A DNA stretch of 64,000 bases from an uncultured Myxococcales bacterium (GTDB lineage: Bacteria > Myxococcota_A > UBA9042): contig CAIMLR010000049.1 of the NCBI GenBank assembly GCA_903842345.1, positions 19,377-83,376 of the forward strand, read 5' to 3'. Below are positions 17,648-27,606 of this stretch, one piece after another (the stretch's first letter is position 1; the number at the start of each line of letters is the position of its first letter). Under the pieces are notes generated by a model. It did no database searches. It saw nothing but the letters and a program-made list of their open reading frames with translations, and was not told the origin of the DNA. Both the position numbers and the translations under genes were made by a program.

Positions 17648-19123
17648 ATGGTCAGCACTTTTTCGCCTTCCCGCCGCAGTCTCGCCGCGTGCCTCCGCCG
17701 TTCCGGGCTCTTGCTCCTCGCCGGCGGCTTGACGCTTCTCGCCGCCTGCTCCCAGGACGAGGCGGCCAGCGCCGCGGCAGTCGACTCCGGCGAATCGGCC
17801 GGCACGGACGCCGTCCTCACCACGCCGGGCTGGACCTGCGTGCCGTGCGTGCAGCGCGCCGACTGTGGCACGAGCTGGTGCGTGCAGTTTGCCGCCGACA
17901 CCTACTGCGCGGTCGATTGCACCAACAGCCCGTGCGGCGACGGCTTGACGTGCAAGCTCCTCACCACGGAATCCGGGGAATCCGTCAAGGCGTGCGTCCC
18001 AGCCGTTGAGACGTGCAGTGCGAGCGGCGATCCCGCCGACGCCATCGCGACGAACAGCTGCCCCTACGATCCGCCCGGCACAGCGAGCTGCTGCACCGGC
18101 TGCGGCGCATCCGGCACCTGCGACCCCAACGGCTGCTTCAATGGCTGGTTCTGCAACCGCGACGCGTGCAAGTGCGTTGCGTCCCCGCCTGCGGGCGCCT
18201 GCGCAGGTGCTGATGGCTTCACCGCGCCGGACATTGCCGATCAGGATGAAGGTCCCGCCGACATCCAGATGCTCGACATCGCGCCGGGCGCCCTGGGACC
18301 GGCCGGAGGGGAAGTGCCGGAGCTGTACTTCGCCATCGTGGGCGATACGCGTCCGGCGCTGATCGAGGACACCAAGGCGTACCCTTCCGCCATCGCCAAG
18401 AAGATTTGGCAGGGCGTGCAGGGCGCGGCGCCGCCGTTCACCGTGACGACGGGCGACTACATGTTCGCGACGGCGTGGGGCAGTCAGGCTGCGCCGCAAC
18501 TGGATTTGTATCTGGCGGCGGCGGCGCAATACACGGGCCTGCGACTGCCGGCGCTGGGCAACCACGAGTGCACCGGGTCGACGACGTCCAACTGCGGCAG
18601 CAACGGCAAGGACGGATTGACCAAGAACTACACGGCGTACCTGACCAAGATGCTGGAGCCGCTGGGCTTTGATCACCCGTGGTACGCCTTCCACGTGCAC
18701 GCGCCGGACAACAGCTGGACGGCCAAGTTCGTGTTTGTCGCGGCCAACGCGTGGGACACGGAGCAGGCGACATGGCTGGACAGCGAGATGGCGGTGCCGA
18801 CGACGTACACGTTTGTGGTTCGCCATGAGCCGGTTGCGGCCAACACAGCCCCGGGCGTGAAGCCGAGTGAGGCGATTATCAAGAAATATCCCGTCACGCT
18901 GCGGCTTGTGGGCCACACGCACACGTACGCGTACAAGCCCGACACGCGCGAGGTTGTGGTCGGCAATGGCGGCGCGCCGCTTTCCGGCAACGTCAATTAC
19001 GGCTATGTCCTCGTCAAGCGTCGCCCGGATGGCGCGATTGAGTTCCACGCGATCGACTATTCGACCGGCAACGATTTCACTCCTCCTTTTGCGATCAAGG
19101 CCGATGGCTCGCCAACTCCCTAA
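17648..19123 (+). CDS. Calcineurin-like metallophosphatase lipoprotein
   Basis: The 491-residue product has a lipoprotein signal (LTLLAAC, Cys34). A Cys-rich domain follows (about 55-185) with closely spaced disulfide-type Cys pairs. The phosphoesterase domain (about 225-485) shows the five metal-site motifs: VGDTRP near 229, TTGDYMF near 267, LGNHEC near 303, VRHEP and GHTHTY near 421. The enzyme would act outside the inner membrane on phosphomonoesters or diesters; the substrate is unknown. The CBM9-like lipoprotein gene overlaps its last 20 bases, so the two proteins are probably made together. Confidence 0.85.
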   Translation: MVSTFSPSRRSLAACLRRSGLLLLAGGLTLLAACSQDEAASAAAVDSGESAGTDAVLTTPGWTCVPCVQRADCGTSWCVQFAADTYCAVDCTNSPCGDGLTCKLLTTESGESVKACVPAVETCSASGDPADAIATNSCPYDPPGTASCCTGCGASGTCDPNGCFNGWFCNRDACKCVASPPAGACAGADGFTAPDIADQDEGPADIQMLDIAPGALGPAGGEVPELYFAIVGDTRPALIEDTKAYPSAIAKKIWQGVQGAAPPFTVTTGDYMFATAWGSQAAPQLDLYLAAAAQYTGLRLPALGNHECTGSTTSNCGSNGKDGLTKNYTAYLTKMLEPLGFDHPWYAFHVHAPDNSWTAKFVFVAANAWDTEQATWLDSEMAVPTTYTFVVRHEPVAANTAPGVKPSEAIIKKYPVTLRLVGHTHTYAYKPDTREVVVGNGGAPLSGNVNYGYVLVKRRPDGAIEFHAIDYSTGNDFTPPFAIKADGSPTP

Positions 19124-19811
19124 ATACCTGACGGCTTCCTTGCTTGTGGTCGGTGCGCTGGCGCCCGGTTGCCGCCGTCCGCCCAAGCCGACGGTGGCGC
19201 CCGTGCCGCAACCCGTGCTCGCCGCCCCGCGTGCGCCCGCCGCTCCGCCGGAATTGCCGCTGTTCGCGCCGCGCGTGCTGGCGCCGTTGGCGGTCGATGG
19301 CGAGCTCGCTGAGACGGTCTGGCGCGACGCCGCGCATTCAGGCGGATTTGCCGATGAGACGACCGGCAAGCTCGGCGTGCCGCACTCGGAACTGCGCATT
19401 GCCAACGATGGCCAGCGCGTGCTGCTGGGGCTCTACGCCGCCGACGAGGACATCGTCGCCTACGCCACAAAGGGCGCGCCATTTGACGCGCGGGACGACA
19501 CGTTTGTGGTGCAGTTTGAGCGCGCCGGGAGCAACGCGGGTTATCAGCTTGAAGTCACGGCCAATGGCACGGTGCGGGAATCGCCAGCGGATCCCGCAGC
19601 GGTCGGGGCTGTGTGCGCCGTGGAAATGGACGGAACGTTGAACGTGCCGGCTGACGATGACGAAGAATGGGTCGCCGAGTGCATCATCCCGTTTGCCAGC
19701 ATGCACGCGACCATCGGCGACACGTTGCTGGTGACCGCCCGGCGCTGCGACACGCCCAAGGGCGCCACGCGCCGCTGCGGGACGTGGCAACGGCGCGTGC
19801 AACTTCAGTAG
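19104..19811 (+). CDS. Lipoprotein with a CBM9-like (DOMON-type) beta-sandwich domain
   Basis: The ATG at 19104 lies inside the end of the metallophosphatase gene and has AAGG upstream. The 235-residue product has a signal peptide ending GALAPGC (Cys23), a Pro/Ala linker, then one domain (about 55-235) with VDGELAETVW, LRIANDGQRVLLGLYA, DDTFVVQFE and a final WVAECIIPFASM. This order matches the family 9 carbohydrate-binding-like fold. Relatives bind sugars or hemes, or serve in outer-membrane assembly, so the ligand is open. It is convergent with tnaA, with two bases between the stops. Confidence 0.7.
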   Translation: MARQLPKYLTASLLVVGALAPGCRRPPKPTVAPVPQPVLAAPRAPAAPPELPLFAPRVLAPLAVDGELAETVWRDAAHSGGFADETTGKLGVPHSELRIANDGQRVLLGLYAADEDIVAYATKGAPFDARDDTFVVQFERAGSNAGYQLEVTANGTVRESPADPAAVGAVCAVEMDGTLNVPADDDEEWVAECIIPFASMHATIGDTLLVTARRCDTPKGATRRCGTWQRRVQLQ

Positions 19812-19813
19812 GT

Positions 19814-21199
19814 TCAGACGATCGGCTCCATCTTGGCGGTGAACGCCCGGAGGACCGGCCGCTGTTCAACGATGCGATAGCCCGGGAGACGCGCGCGCTG
19901 GGCCCACACGTTGGTCACCACTTCCACGAGATAGTCCATGTGGCTCTGCGTGTACGTCCGCCGCGGGAACGTCAGGCGCACCAGCTCCAGCGCCGCGAGT
20001 TCCTCCGGCTGGCCATCGGTCGCCGCCTTGCCAAACATCAGCGAGCCCACTTCCACGCCGCGCACGCCGCCTTCCAGATACAGCGCGTTCACGAGCGCGA
20101 CGCCCGGAAACTGGTTGCGCGGCAGGTGCGGGGCAAAAGCGCCCGCGTCGAGGTAGACCGCGTGGCCACCGGGCGGCCGCATCATCGGCACACCCAGCTG
20201 GTCCAGCCGGTCAAAGACGTAGCGCACCGACGCGTGGCGGTAGTGCAGGTAATCCTCGTCCAGCACTTCCTGCAGCCCTTGCGCAAGCGCCTCCAAATCG
20301 CGACCTGCCAGCCCGCCGTAGGTTGGAAACCCTTCCGTCAGGATGAGCCGCGTGCGGCAGAGCTCCGCCAGCGCGTCGTTGTTGATGCCCAGCAGCCCGC
20401 CGATGTTCACAAGCCCGTCTTTCTTGGCCGAGAGCGTAAAACCGTCCGCCAACCGGAACGTCTCGTGGGCGATTTCCGTCGCGGTCCGATCCTGTTGCCC
20501 CGGTTCGCGCATCTTGATGAGCCAGCTGTTTTCGGCGAAGCGCGCGGCGTCCAGGAACATCGGCACGTGGAATTCGTCGCACAACGCGCGCACGCCGTGC
20601 AGGTTGGCAAGGCTGACCGGCTGCCCGCCGCCGCGGTTGTTGGTGATCGTGACCATCACGCACGGCACGTTGCTGCCTTCCCGCACCAACACCTCGCGCA
20701 GCTTGGCCAGATCCAGATCGCCCTTGAACGGCAGATCCGCCTGCGGGTCCATCGCCTCCTCGTGCAGCAGGTCGACCGCGACGCCGCCGAGGAATTCCAC
20801 GTTGGCGCGCGTCGTATCAAAATGCGCGTTGGCCGGCACGACGTTGCCGGGCTTGAGCAGCGCGGAGAACAGGATGTGTTCGGCGGCGCGGCCTTGGTGG
20901 GTCGGAATCACGTTGCGGATGCCGGTCAGCTCGCGCACCACCGCCTCCAGCCGGTAGAACGACCGCGATCCGGCGTAGGACTCGTCGCCAATCATGATCG
21001 CCGCCCACTGCGCCGCGGACATCGCGCCCGTGCCGGAATCGGTCAGGAGGTCAATGAGCACCTCGTCGGCATGCAGCGCAAACGGGTTGTACGCCGCGCG
21101 GCGCAGCGCCACTTCGCGTTCAGCGGCAGTTGTGATGCCCAGCGGCTCCACGGCGCGGATGCGAAACGGCTCGATAATTGTACGGTGCGTGTGTTCCAC
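19814..21199 (-). CDS. tnaA: Tryptophanase (tryptophan indole-lyase)
   Basis: This PLP enzyme cleaves L-tryptophan to indole, pyruvate and ammonia. The GTG at 21199 gives 461 residues and lines up with family N-termini (EPFRIRAVEP); the frame also runs up to a TTG at 21268. The PLP lysine lies in SAKKDGLVNIGG, and LTEGFPTYGGLAGRD and GGHAVYLDAG are conserved. Tyrosine phenol-lyase is the close alternative. It has an Arg that binds phenol in its V-R-S-M-E-R-G segment, where this protein has VRGVEVG, so tryptophanase is favoured. There is no TnaC-like leader peptide in the 40-base gap upstream. It is the last gene of the seven-gene minus-strand run. Confidence 0.88.
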   Translation of the reverse strand: MEHTHRTIIEPFRIRAVEPLGITTAAEREVALRRAAYNPFALHADEVLIDLLTDSGTGAMSAAQWAAIMIGDESYAGSRSFYRLEAVVRELTGIRNVIPTHQGRAAEHILFSALLKPGNVVPANAHFDTTRANVEFLGGVAVDLLHEEAMDPQADLPFKGDLDLAKLREVLVREGSNVPCVMVTITNNRGGGQPVSLANLHGVRALCDEFHVPMFLDAARFAENSWLIKMREPGQQDRTATEIAHETFRLADGFTLSAKKDGLVNIGGLLGINNDALAELCRTRLILTEGFPTYGGLAGRDLEALAQGLQEVLDEDYLHYRHASVRYVFDRLDQLGVPMMRPPGGHAVYLDAGAFAPHLPRNQFPGVALVNALYLEGGVRGVEVGSLMFGKAATDGQPEELAALELVRLTFPRRTYTQSHMDYLVEVVTNVWAQRARLPGYRIVEQRPVLRAFTAKMEPIV

Positions 21200-21309
21200 A
21201 GGAGTCCCCGAGGCCAGGAGCGGCCGCGGCGGAGTGTAGCCGGTTTGCCGGAGCAGGAGAGGGCGCAACCGGAGCTTCTGTCACGGCATTGTCGCCGCCT
21301 GCAGCGCGA

Positions 21310-24300
21310 TCAGCCGGCCCAGCGCCGCCAGGCCATGTCGTGCAATTCGGCGTGAAAGCCGAGCGCGCTCAGGACGCCGCGGTAGCTGGAGCGCGCGGCG
21401 TTTTCGTCGCCGACGCGTTCAATGACCCAGCCGTGGCTGCCGCTTTGCGTCCGCGCAGTGCGGGCGAGGAAGACGGCGAGGCATGCGGCGAGGCGGCTGT
21501 CGTCGGCCGGCACCAATGGCTCCAGCAACGAGCCGCCGCGCCGGACGGTCGCGACCAGCGTTTCCCCGTGCCACAGCAGGTGCGTGCCCGCCAGCCGCGG
21601 TGGCAGCCACCCGCGCAAGCCCGCGAGATCCAGCCCGCACGCGGACGCCGGATCCTGCGCCGCGTGCCACATGACGCGCGCCTCGGTCGCCGTCCGCAGG
21701 CGCTCCACTGCGCGTGGCGAGGCCATCTGCAACCCGTTCACGCCCGCGACAAAGTGGCCCGCGACGAGTTCCCCCGCCAATTCCAGCGCCCGCATGGTCG
21801 GCAGGAGCCGCTGCCACGTCATCGGCGCCACTTCATGGGCCAGCGCCTCGCGAAACAGGATGCCGTGGCGATCCGCCAGTTGCAGCACCCGCTCCTTGTT
21901 GCGCTCCGCCTCATCCAGCGCGTCGACCACCGGCGTCACGACGAGCGCCTGCCACGCCCCCGGATGCAGCCGCCCCTCGCTCATCGCGCGACCCACCCGG
22001 CGCGACCGCGGCGGATCGGCCGGTGGCGCAAAATCCGTGCGGAGCCCCTGCCGCAGCGCCTGCACGCTGTCGTTTGTCACCGCCCCCTGGAACGCCAGCA
22101 GCCACAGCTCCCGCGCGACGTCCGCCAGTTGCCGATTGTGCCGCTGCGCCAGCGCCGCCACGTCGTAGCGGGCAAACGGGTCAGGCAGCAGGGTCTGCGG
22201 CGCGATCGGCGCGTCGTGGAACAGTTCCAGCGCCTGCCGCGGCAGGAAAGCGACTTTGGGACCCGCGCTGCCGAGCCACAGCAGGTCGGTCTGGTCCATC
22301 AACGCGTCCAGCCACGCGGGCTGATAGTCGGTCACGCGCGCCGGGAGGATGTCCGTTTCCCACAGCGCCACGGCGCTCGGCAAACCATAGAGGGGCCGCA
22401 GCGCCTGTTCAACCGCCTCAGGCCCCGCGGTGTCGCCTTCCGCGCCCACGCCTTGCCAGTGTGCCCGCCAAGCCGGCCAGCGCGTCAGCGGCATCGGTTC
22501 CAGCCGCGGGCGCTGCGCCGCCCGGGTCAGGCGCAGCAGCCGCTCCATGTGCTCCGGCAGTAGCCAGAGCGGCGCGTCGTCGTCGCGGCACACCGGCCGG
22601 AGCAGCGCATTCATCTGCACGCGCGCCGGCTCCAGCGCCGCGGCCACCCGTTCAGGCGCGATCCTCAACAGGTCCGCCAGATCCTGCTGCGCCATCGGGC
22701 CGTGCTGGGCCAGCAAATCCAGCAGCAGCAGCTCCAGCGCGCGCGCATCGGCAAGCGCAGCCTGCAGCATCGCCAGCCGATCGCGCCGCGCCACGCCACC
22801 GGCAAAAGCGACCGCTTCGCCTGCCAGATCCACCGGCCAGTCGCCGCCTTCCAGTTGCGCCGCCCGGTGGAGCGCCGCCCACGCCGCATCCGGCACCAGC
22901 ACATGGTCGTACAGCCACGCGCGGACGTCCGCCAGCTCAGTCGGCGCCCAGCCTGGCAGCGTCCGCATCAGGCGACCGCGCAGGGCGTCAAGCACCGCGA
23001 CCGGCACGCGCAGCCCGCTATCCCGCGCCGCCGACTGCACCGCCCGCTCGCCCAACGGCACGCGCTGGCCCGGCGCATCGTCGTCGTACATCGCCGCGTT
23101 CACCTCTGCCCAGACCAGCCCTTGGGCCAGCGGCGACGGCTCGGCGGTCCGCACCACGTCCAGGGAGATGGCGCCGTCGTGCAGCAAATCGAGCTGCGCC
23201 GCCAGCGCCGGCAAGTCCATCCACTCCGTCAGGCACGTCCGCCACACGTCGGCAATGAGCGGAAAATCCGCCAGCTCACCGACCATTTCCAGCATCTGCT
23301 TGGCGCGCTGGCGGGTCAGCCACAGCGGAATCCGCTTGTTTGGCCGCCGCGGCAACAGCAGCGATCGCCCCGCCGCTTCGCGAAAACGCGCGCCAAAGAG
23401 ACCGGTCTTGCCCAAGGACAGCCGCAGGAGCGGCTCGATGCGATCGCTTGTCACGCGCCGCAGCAGGTCCACAACGCCGTCAATCGGGCAGGGGGCAGCG
23501 ATACCCAGGCAGAAATCCGTCGTCGTCACCACCCACGCTTCACCGCGATCCAGCTGCGCCGCCGCCTGCAGGGCCAGCGCCCACGGCCGCAGCGCCATCC
23601 CGCCCCACGGCGCGTGGACGATGATTTGCAGGTTCTGGCCCACCGCGCCGTCCTCCCGCGCGGTCCGCGACGGACAGACCTCCACAACCAGCCGCCCGGC
23701 GTGCGGCAAGCCCCGCGTCGCCCGCGCTTGCCGGGTCACCAGATCGCGCAACCGCGCCTGCGCCGCCGCGTCCAGCTGCGGAAGGTCCACGGGATGGTGC
23801 CGCTCGCGGTCCAACTGCTGCAGCAGCACAGCGATCTCGTGGGCCAGCGCCGCGGGCATCGCCTCTTCCTCTGAGCGCCAGAAAGGCGCCATCGGCCGAC
23901 TGCCACGTCCCGGCGAGACCTCCACCGCATCGTCCAGGATCTGCTCGATGCGCCACGACTGCGCGCCAATGGAGAACTCGTCGCCGACGCGCCGCTCCCA
24001 CACGAACTCCTCGTCCAGCTCGCCGAGCTTGGCGCCGCTGCCGCTGATCCGCGCCGTGAAGTAGCCGCGGTCCGGGATGACGCCGCCCGATTCCGCCAGA
24101 AGCCGCCGGATGCCGGCGCGGGCCAGCACATTGCCCTGCGCGTCCACGTCCAGCCGCGGCAGCAACGCCGGGAGGCGCACGTCGCCATATGCCCCGCGCA
24201 GCATCGCGAGCACGTTGTCGAAGTCGCTGCGCGCCAGCTCGTGGTAGGCGTCGATCCGCCGCACAAAATCGTAGAGCGCGTCCGGCTGGCGCGGCTCCGT

Positions 24301-25554
24301 CAGGCAAAGGCCGATCAGCAGCTGCGGGAGCACGTCCAGCGGCGCCTCGATCGGCACGATCGCCTCGGTCTTGCCGCCCTGGACAAGCGGCACCAGCGCG
24401 GCGGCCACGAGCGCATCGACGGCGTGCAGCGGCACCAGCGTGCCGTGGCTTGTTGCGCCCACGTGATGGCCCGCGCGGCCGACCCGCTGGATCGCGGACG
24501 CGATGGAACGCGGTGCGCCCAGGAGCACGACTTCATCCAGATCGCCGATGTCGATGCCCAATTCCAGCGACGACGTCGCGACAACCGCCCGCAGTTCGCC
24601 GCGCGCCAGCCGATGCTCCACGCTGCGGCGAATTTCCTTGGACAGCGAGCCGTGATGCGCCGCGACCCACGGCTCCGCGTCATCGGCAACCAGCAGCCGC
24701 GCCAGGCGCTCGGCGCTCCGCCGGCTGGCGGTAAAGAACAGCGTGCTCTTGTGCTGCCAGGCGATCTCCCGGCACGCGCGCACCACCGCCGGCCACGCAC
24801 CGTCCTCCTGCTCGCCCTCGGGCGCCAGCCACGCGGGATCGCGCACTTGCAGCTGGAGCGTCTTTTGCGCCGGCGGAGCGACCAACGTCACCGGCCGCGG
24901 CCTGCCATCAGGCTGCCAACCGCCGACGAAGCGGCCAATCCGCTCCAGCGGGCGCACCGTCGCCGACAGCGCCACGCGTTGCGGTTCATGAGCCAAATCC
25001 GCGAGCTGCTCGACGCCCGCCATCAGCAGCGTGCCGCGCCGACTTTGTGCCACGTCGTGCACTTCATCCAGCACGATCAGCCGCACGTGCGCCAGCATCT
25101 CGCGACCGCGCCCGGACAGCAGCAGCAACTGCAGGCTCTCCGGCGTCGTGGCCAGGATCTCCGGCGGCCGCCGCAGCATCCGTTGGCGCTCCAGCTGCGT
25201 CGTGTCGCCGGTGCGCAACTGCACGCGGATGTCCGGCACCAGCCGCTCGGCGGCCCGCAGGCGCGCGGTGAGGGCTTCCAGCGGCGTCTGCAAGTTGCGC
25301 TGGATGTCAGCAGCCAGCGCTTTGAGCGGGGAAATGTACAGCACGCTCAGCTGGCCCGCCGGCCACGCGCCCGTCAGCAGTTGCTGCATCGGCCAGAAGA
25401 ACGCCGCCAGTGTTTTGCCGCTGCCCGTCGGCGCGGTGGCGAGCACGTGCTGGCCTTGCGCCACCGCCGCCCAGGTCTGCGCCTGCACGGGCGTCGGCGC
25501 GCCGTAGCGCGTCTGGAACCAATCGGCGATCTCCGGGTCAAACTGCGCGCGCAC
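21310..25554 (-). CDS. lhr: Lhr-type large superfamily 2 helicase
   Basis: The GTG at 25554 is preceded by AAGGAG at ideal spacing, giving 1414 residues, the size of bacterial Lhr (about 1400-1540). Two RecA domains occupy the first 400 residues: Walker A ATAPTGSGKT, LDEVHD box, SAT motif III, and TSSLELGIDIGDLD with QRVGRAGH (motifs V-VI). A winged-helix and long Lhr-specific C-terminal region follow. Lhr is an ATP-dependent 3'-5' DNA/RNA-DNA helicase linked to DNA repair. It starts 13 bases after the stop of the ABC ATPase gene, so it is probably in the same transcript; a functional link to that cluster is not evident. Confidence 0.93.
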   Translation of the reverse strand: MRAQFDPEIADWFQTRYGAPTPVQAQTWAAVAQGQHVLATAPTGSGKTLAAFFWPMQQLLTGAWPAGQLSVLYISPLKALAADIQRNLQTPLEALTARLRAAERLVPDIRVQLRTGDTTQLERQRMLRRPPEILATTPESLQLLLLSGRGREMLAHVRLIVLDEVHDVAQSRRGTLLMAGVEQLADLAHEPQRVALSATVRPLERIGRFVGGWQPDGRPRPVTLVAPPAQKTLQLQVRDPAWLAPEGEQEDGAWPAVVRACREIAWQHKSTLFFTASRRSAERLARLLVADDAEPWVAAHHGSLSKEIRRSVEHRLARGELRAVVATSSLELGIDIGDLDEVVLLGAPRSIASAIQRVGRAGHHVGATSHGTLVPLHAVDALVAAALVPLVQGGKTEAIVPIEAPLDVLPQLLIGLCLTEPRQPDALYDFVRRIDAYHELARSDFDNVLAMLRGAYGDVRLPALLPRLDVDAQGNVLARAGIRRLLAESGGVIPDRGYFTARISGSGAKLGELDEEFVWERRVGDEFSIGAQSWRIEQILDDAVEVSPGRGSRPMAPFWRSEEEAMPAALAHEIAVLLQQLDRERHHPVDLPQLDAAAQARLRDLVTRQARATRGLPHAGRLVVEVCPSRTAREDGAVGQNLQIIVHAPWGGMALRPWALALQAAAQLDRGEAWVVTTTDFCLGIAAPCPIDGVVDLLRRVTSDRIEPLLRLSLGKTGLFGARFREAAGRSLLLPRRPNKRIPLWLTRQRAKQMLEMVGELADFPLIADVWRTCLTEWMDLPALAAQLDLLHDGAISLDVVRTAEPSPLAQGLVWAEVNAAMYDDDAPGQRVPLGERAVQSAARDSGLRVPVAVLDALRGRLMRTLPGWAPTELADVRAWLYDHVLVPDAAWAALHRAAQLEGGDWPVDLAGEAVAFAGGVARRDRLAMLQAALADARALELLLLDLLAQHGPMAQQDLADLLRIAPERVAAALEPARVQMNALLRPVCRDDDAPLWLLPEHMERLLRLTRAAQRPRLEPMPLTRWPAWRAHWQGVGAEGDTAGPEAVEQALRPLYGLPSAVALWETDILPARVTDYQPAWLDALMDQTDLLWLGSAGPKVAFLPRQALELFHDAPIAPQTLLPDPFARYDVAALAQRHNRQLADVARELWLLAFQGAVTNDSVQALRQGLRTDFAPPADPPRSRRVGRAMSEGRLHPGAWQALVVTPVVDALDEAERNKERVLQLADRHGILFREALAHEVAPMTWQRLLPTMRALELAGELVAGHFVAGVNGLQMASPRAVERLRTATEARVMWHAAQDPASACGLDLAGLRGWLPPRLAGTHLLWHGETLVATVRRGGSLLEPLVPADDSRLAACLAVFLARTARTQSGSHGWVIERVGDENAARSSYRGVLSALGFHAELHDMAWRRWAG

Positions 25555-25567
25555 GGTTGGCTCCTTC

Positions 25568-26293
25568 TCAGCCCATTGCGCGAAGCACCGCGGCTTCAAA
25601 CTGCCGCGCGTCGCCGTGAAATTCAGCCAGTTGTGCCGCGTCCAGATCCAGCGCCCAGCGGCCCTTGGCCAGCACCAGCGCGCGATCAGCCACCGCGAGC
25701 GTCGCCTCGGCCAGATGGCTCGCGAGCACCAGCGCCGTCCCGGCATCGCGGCTCGCCCGGATCAGCCCGCGCAAGGCCAGCGCGGAACGCACGTCCAGCC
25801 CCGCGTGCGGTTCATCGAGCAAGATGAGCGGCGTCTGCGCCAGGAACGCCAGCATCAAAGCGACCTTGTGCGCCGTGCCGCCCGACAACGCCCGCACCGG
25901 CCGATTCAGCACGCCGTCAATGCGCAGCGCTTCGGCGAGCGTCTGCATCTGCGCGAGCGTCGCGTCAGGCGGCAGGCCGCGAAACGCCATCAGCGCCTGG
26001 ACGTGTTCGTGGGGCGTCAGCAACTGTGCGAGCGGCGGATGTTGCGCCACGTGGATGAGTTTTCGGGACGCCAACTCGGGTTGGCGCACCGCATCGACGT
26101 CGGCAATCCGCAGCGCGCCATCGGTCAGCGCCAGTTCACACGCCAAAGTCCGCAGCAGCGTGGACTTGCCGGCGCCGTTCTCGCCGAGCACCACCGTCAC
26201 TTGGCCGGGCTGCAGCGCCAAATCAAGATTGGCCAGAACGGCTTGTTCGCCGTAGCGCTGGACCATGCCGGTCGCTTGCAGGATTGCGCTCAC
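25568..26293 (-). CDS. ABC transporter ATP-binding protein
   Basis: The GTG start at 26293 overlaps the stop of the permease gene by four bases (GTGA), so translation is coupled. The 241-residue product has Walker A GENGAGKST, signature LSGGTAHKV, Walker B LILLDEPHAGLD and switch His in LASHLAEA. It resembles the stand-alone ATPases of two-component exporters (CcmA/NatA style). With the polytopic protein encoded before it, it should form an ABC transporter. Cargo is unknown; its place right after the signalling genes allows the idea that it exports a signal, which is speculation. Confidence 0.9.
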   Translation of the reverse strand: MSAILQATGMVQRYGEQAVLANLDLALQPGQVTVVLGENGAGKSTLLRTLACELALTDGALRIADVDAVRQPELASRKLIHVAQHPPLAQLLTPHEHVQALMAFRGLPPDATLAQMQTLAEALRIDGVLNRPVRALSGGTAHKVALMLAFLAQTPLILLDEPHAGLDVRSALALRGLIRASRDAGTALVLASHLAEATLAVADRALVLAKGRWALDLDAAQLAEFHGDARQFEAAVLRAMG

Positions 26294-27600
26294 AGTGCCC
26301 CCGTTGCGGCCGCGGCGAGGCCGACGGCGTAGATCAGCCACGCGATGCGGGACGCAAGCGGCGAGATGGCCCGGCCGCGCAACAGCCACGCCGCCGCAGC
26401 CACGCCCAGCGGCAGGCCGATCGCGGCATCCAGCCCGTTGCCGCGCCAGGCAAACAGCGCGAACAGCGCAACCGCCGGCAAGGTCAGGCCCAACGCCAGT
26501 CGCCGCAGCGCCGCCCAGCGCGCCGATTCAGGCAAACCCAGCCATTGGCTCGAGGCCCACGCCGGCTCCGCGATCAGCGCGCGGGTGCGGAGGTGCGCGA
26601 CGGCGGCAAAGCCAAAGGCGCACGTCGCGAGGGCCCAATGCGAAGCGTCCGCGCGGACCAGCAGCGTCGTGACGAGCGCCAACGCCAGCGTCGCGATGCC
26701 GGCGAGAGGCCAGCGGCGATGCCAGGCGCGCGCGAGAAAACGTTGCGCATCCGTCGATTGACCGAGAGTCAGCCACGCGGGCGGCTCGTCCAGACCGTCA
26801 GATTGGGCAAAACGGCTGGCGTGCGCCTGCTCGGCCGCGCGCAGGCCGGCGTGCAGCCACGGACGGGCGCGGCGGAACGCCACGGTGGCGAGCCGCGCGC
26901 CCAGCAGTACGCCGATGACCGGCAGGAGTCGCCACACCGTCGGCGTCAGCCACTCCGGACGGGCATTCCAGACCGCCGTCAGAAACGCCACGGGCGCGAG
27001 CGCACCGACAAGCGCGAAGGCCGGCAAGTACAGCAGCGGCGCACTTTCCGCCGGACCAAACGCGCCACCGCCCGACACCGCCGTCCAGCCCGCGTGCTTC
27101 CCGCCCGCCAGCAGCCGCAGACCGTGCAGCATCGCCGCGACCGCCAAGCCCGCAGTCAGCGGCGCCACCCCAGCCAGCACCGCCGCCACATGCAGCAGCA
27201 CCGGCGCGCCCAACCACAGACCATCCAGCGCCAGCGCCACCGGCACGGTCAGCAGCAGCACGGTCCACAGCAGCACGTCGCGCAGGCTCGTCCGCAGCGT
27301 CGCGTGCGCGGTTTCCCCCAGCAGCCGGCGCGTCGCCAACTGCGGCGGCGTCGTGACCAGTTGCAGCACCAGCAGCGGCAGCGGCACCGTCAGGAGCGCG
27401 GCCAGCCGCAGCGTCAAATCAGCGATTTGCCCAGGCGGCGTGTGCTGTAGCGCTGGCGCAAGGAACACGTGCACGGCGACCAGCAGCGGCGCCACGAGCG
27501 GCACCGTCCACCGGATCAGGTTCGAGTGCAGGAGTTTCGTCGGCTGGCTGGACATCGCGGGCAGTGTGGCGGACTCGCCCGGAAACGGCCAGTCCTCCAT
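26290..27600 (-). CDS. Polytopic membrane protein, probable ABC permease partner
   Basis: The 436-residue product (420 if the ATG at 27555 is used) has about ten hydrophobic segments and few charged residues in them, for example in VPLVAPLLVAVHVFLA, LLWTVLLLTVPVALAL and LAWLLRG-type stretches near the end. I recognise no conserved motif. It is called a permease because its stop overlaps the start of an ABC ATPase gene, the usual arrangement for transporter pairs. No clear ribosome site is seen at either start; the gene begins six bases after the hybrid kinase stop, so coupling is likely. Confidence 0.7.
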   Translation of the reverse strand: MEDWPFPGESATLPAMSSQPTKLLHSNLIRWTVPLVAPLLVAVHVFLAPALQHTPPGQIADLTLRLAALLTVPLPLLVLQLVTTPPQLATRRLLGETAHATLRTSLRDVLLWTVLLLTVPVALALDGLWLGAPVLLHVAAVLAGVAPLTAGLAVAAMLHGLRLLAGGKHAGWTAVSGGGAFGPAESAPLLYLPAFALVGALAPVAFLTAVWNARPEWLTPTVWRLLPVIGVLLGARLATVAFRRARPWLHAGLRAAEQAHASRFAQSDGLDEPPAWLTLGQSTDAQRFLARAWHRRWPLAGIATLALALVTTLLVRADASHWALATCAFGFAAVAHLRTRALIAEPAWASSQWLGLPESARWAALRRLALGLTLPAVALFALFAWRGNGLDAAIGLPLGVAAAAWLLRGRAISPLASRIAWLIYAVGLAAAATGAL

Positions 27601-27606
27601 CGCCGA

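Noticed and set aside
19814..21199. Tyrosine phenol-lyase as the identity of the PLP lyase.
   Set aside because: At the place of the phenol-binding Arg the sequence has Val (VRGVEVG), and the EVGSLMFG and TYTQSHMD segments are tryptophanase-like.
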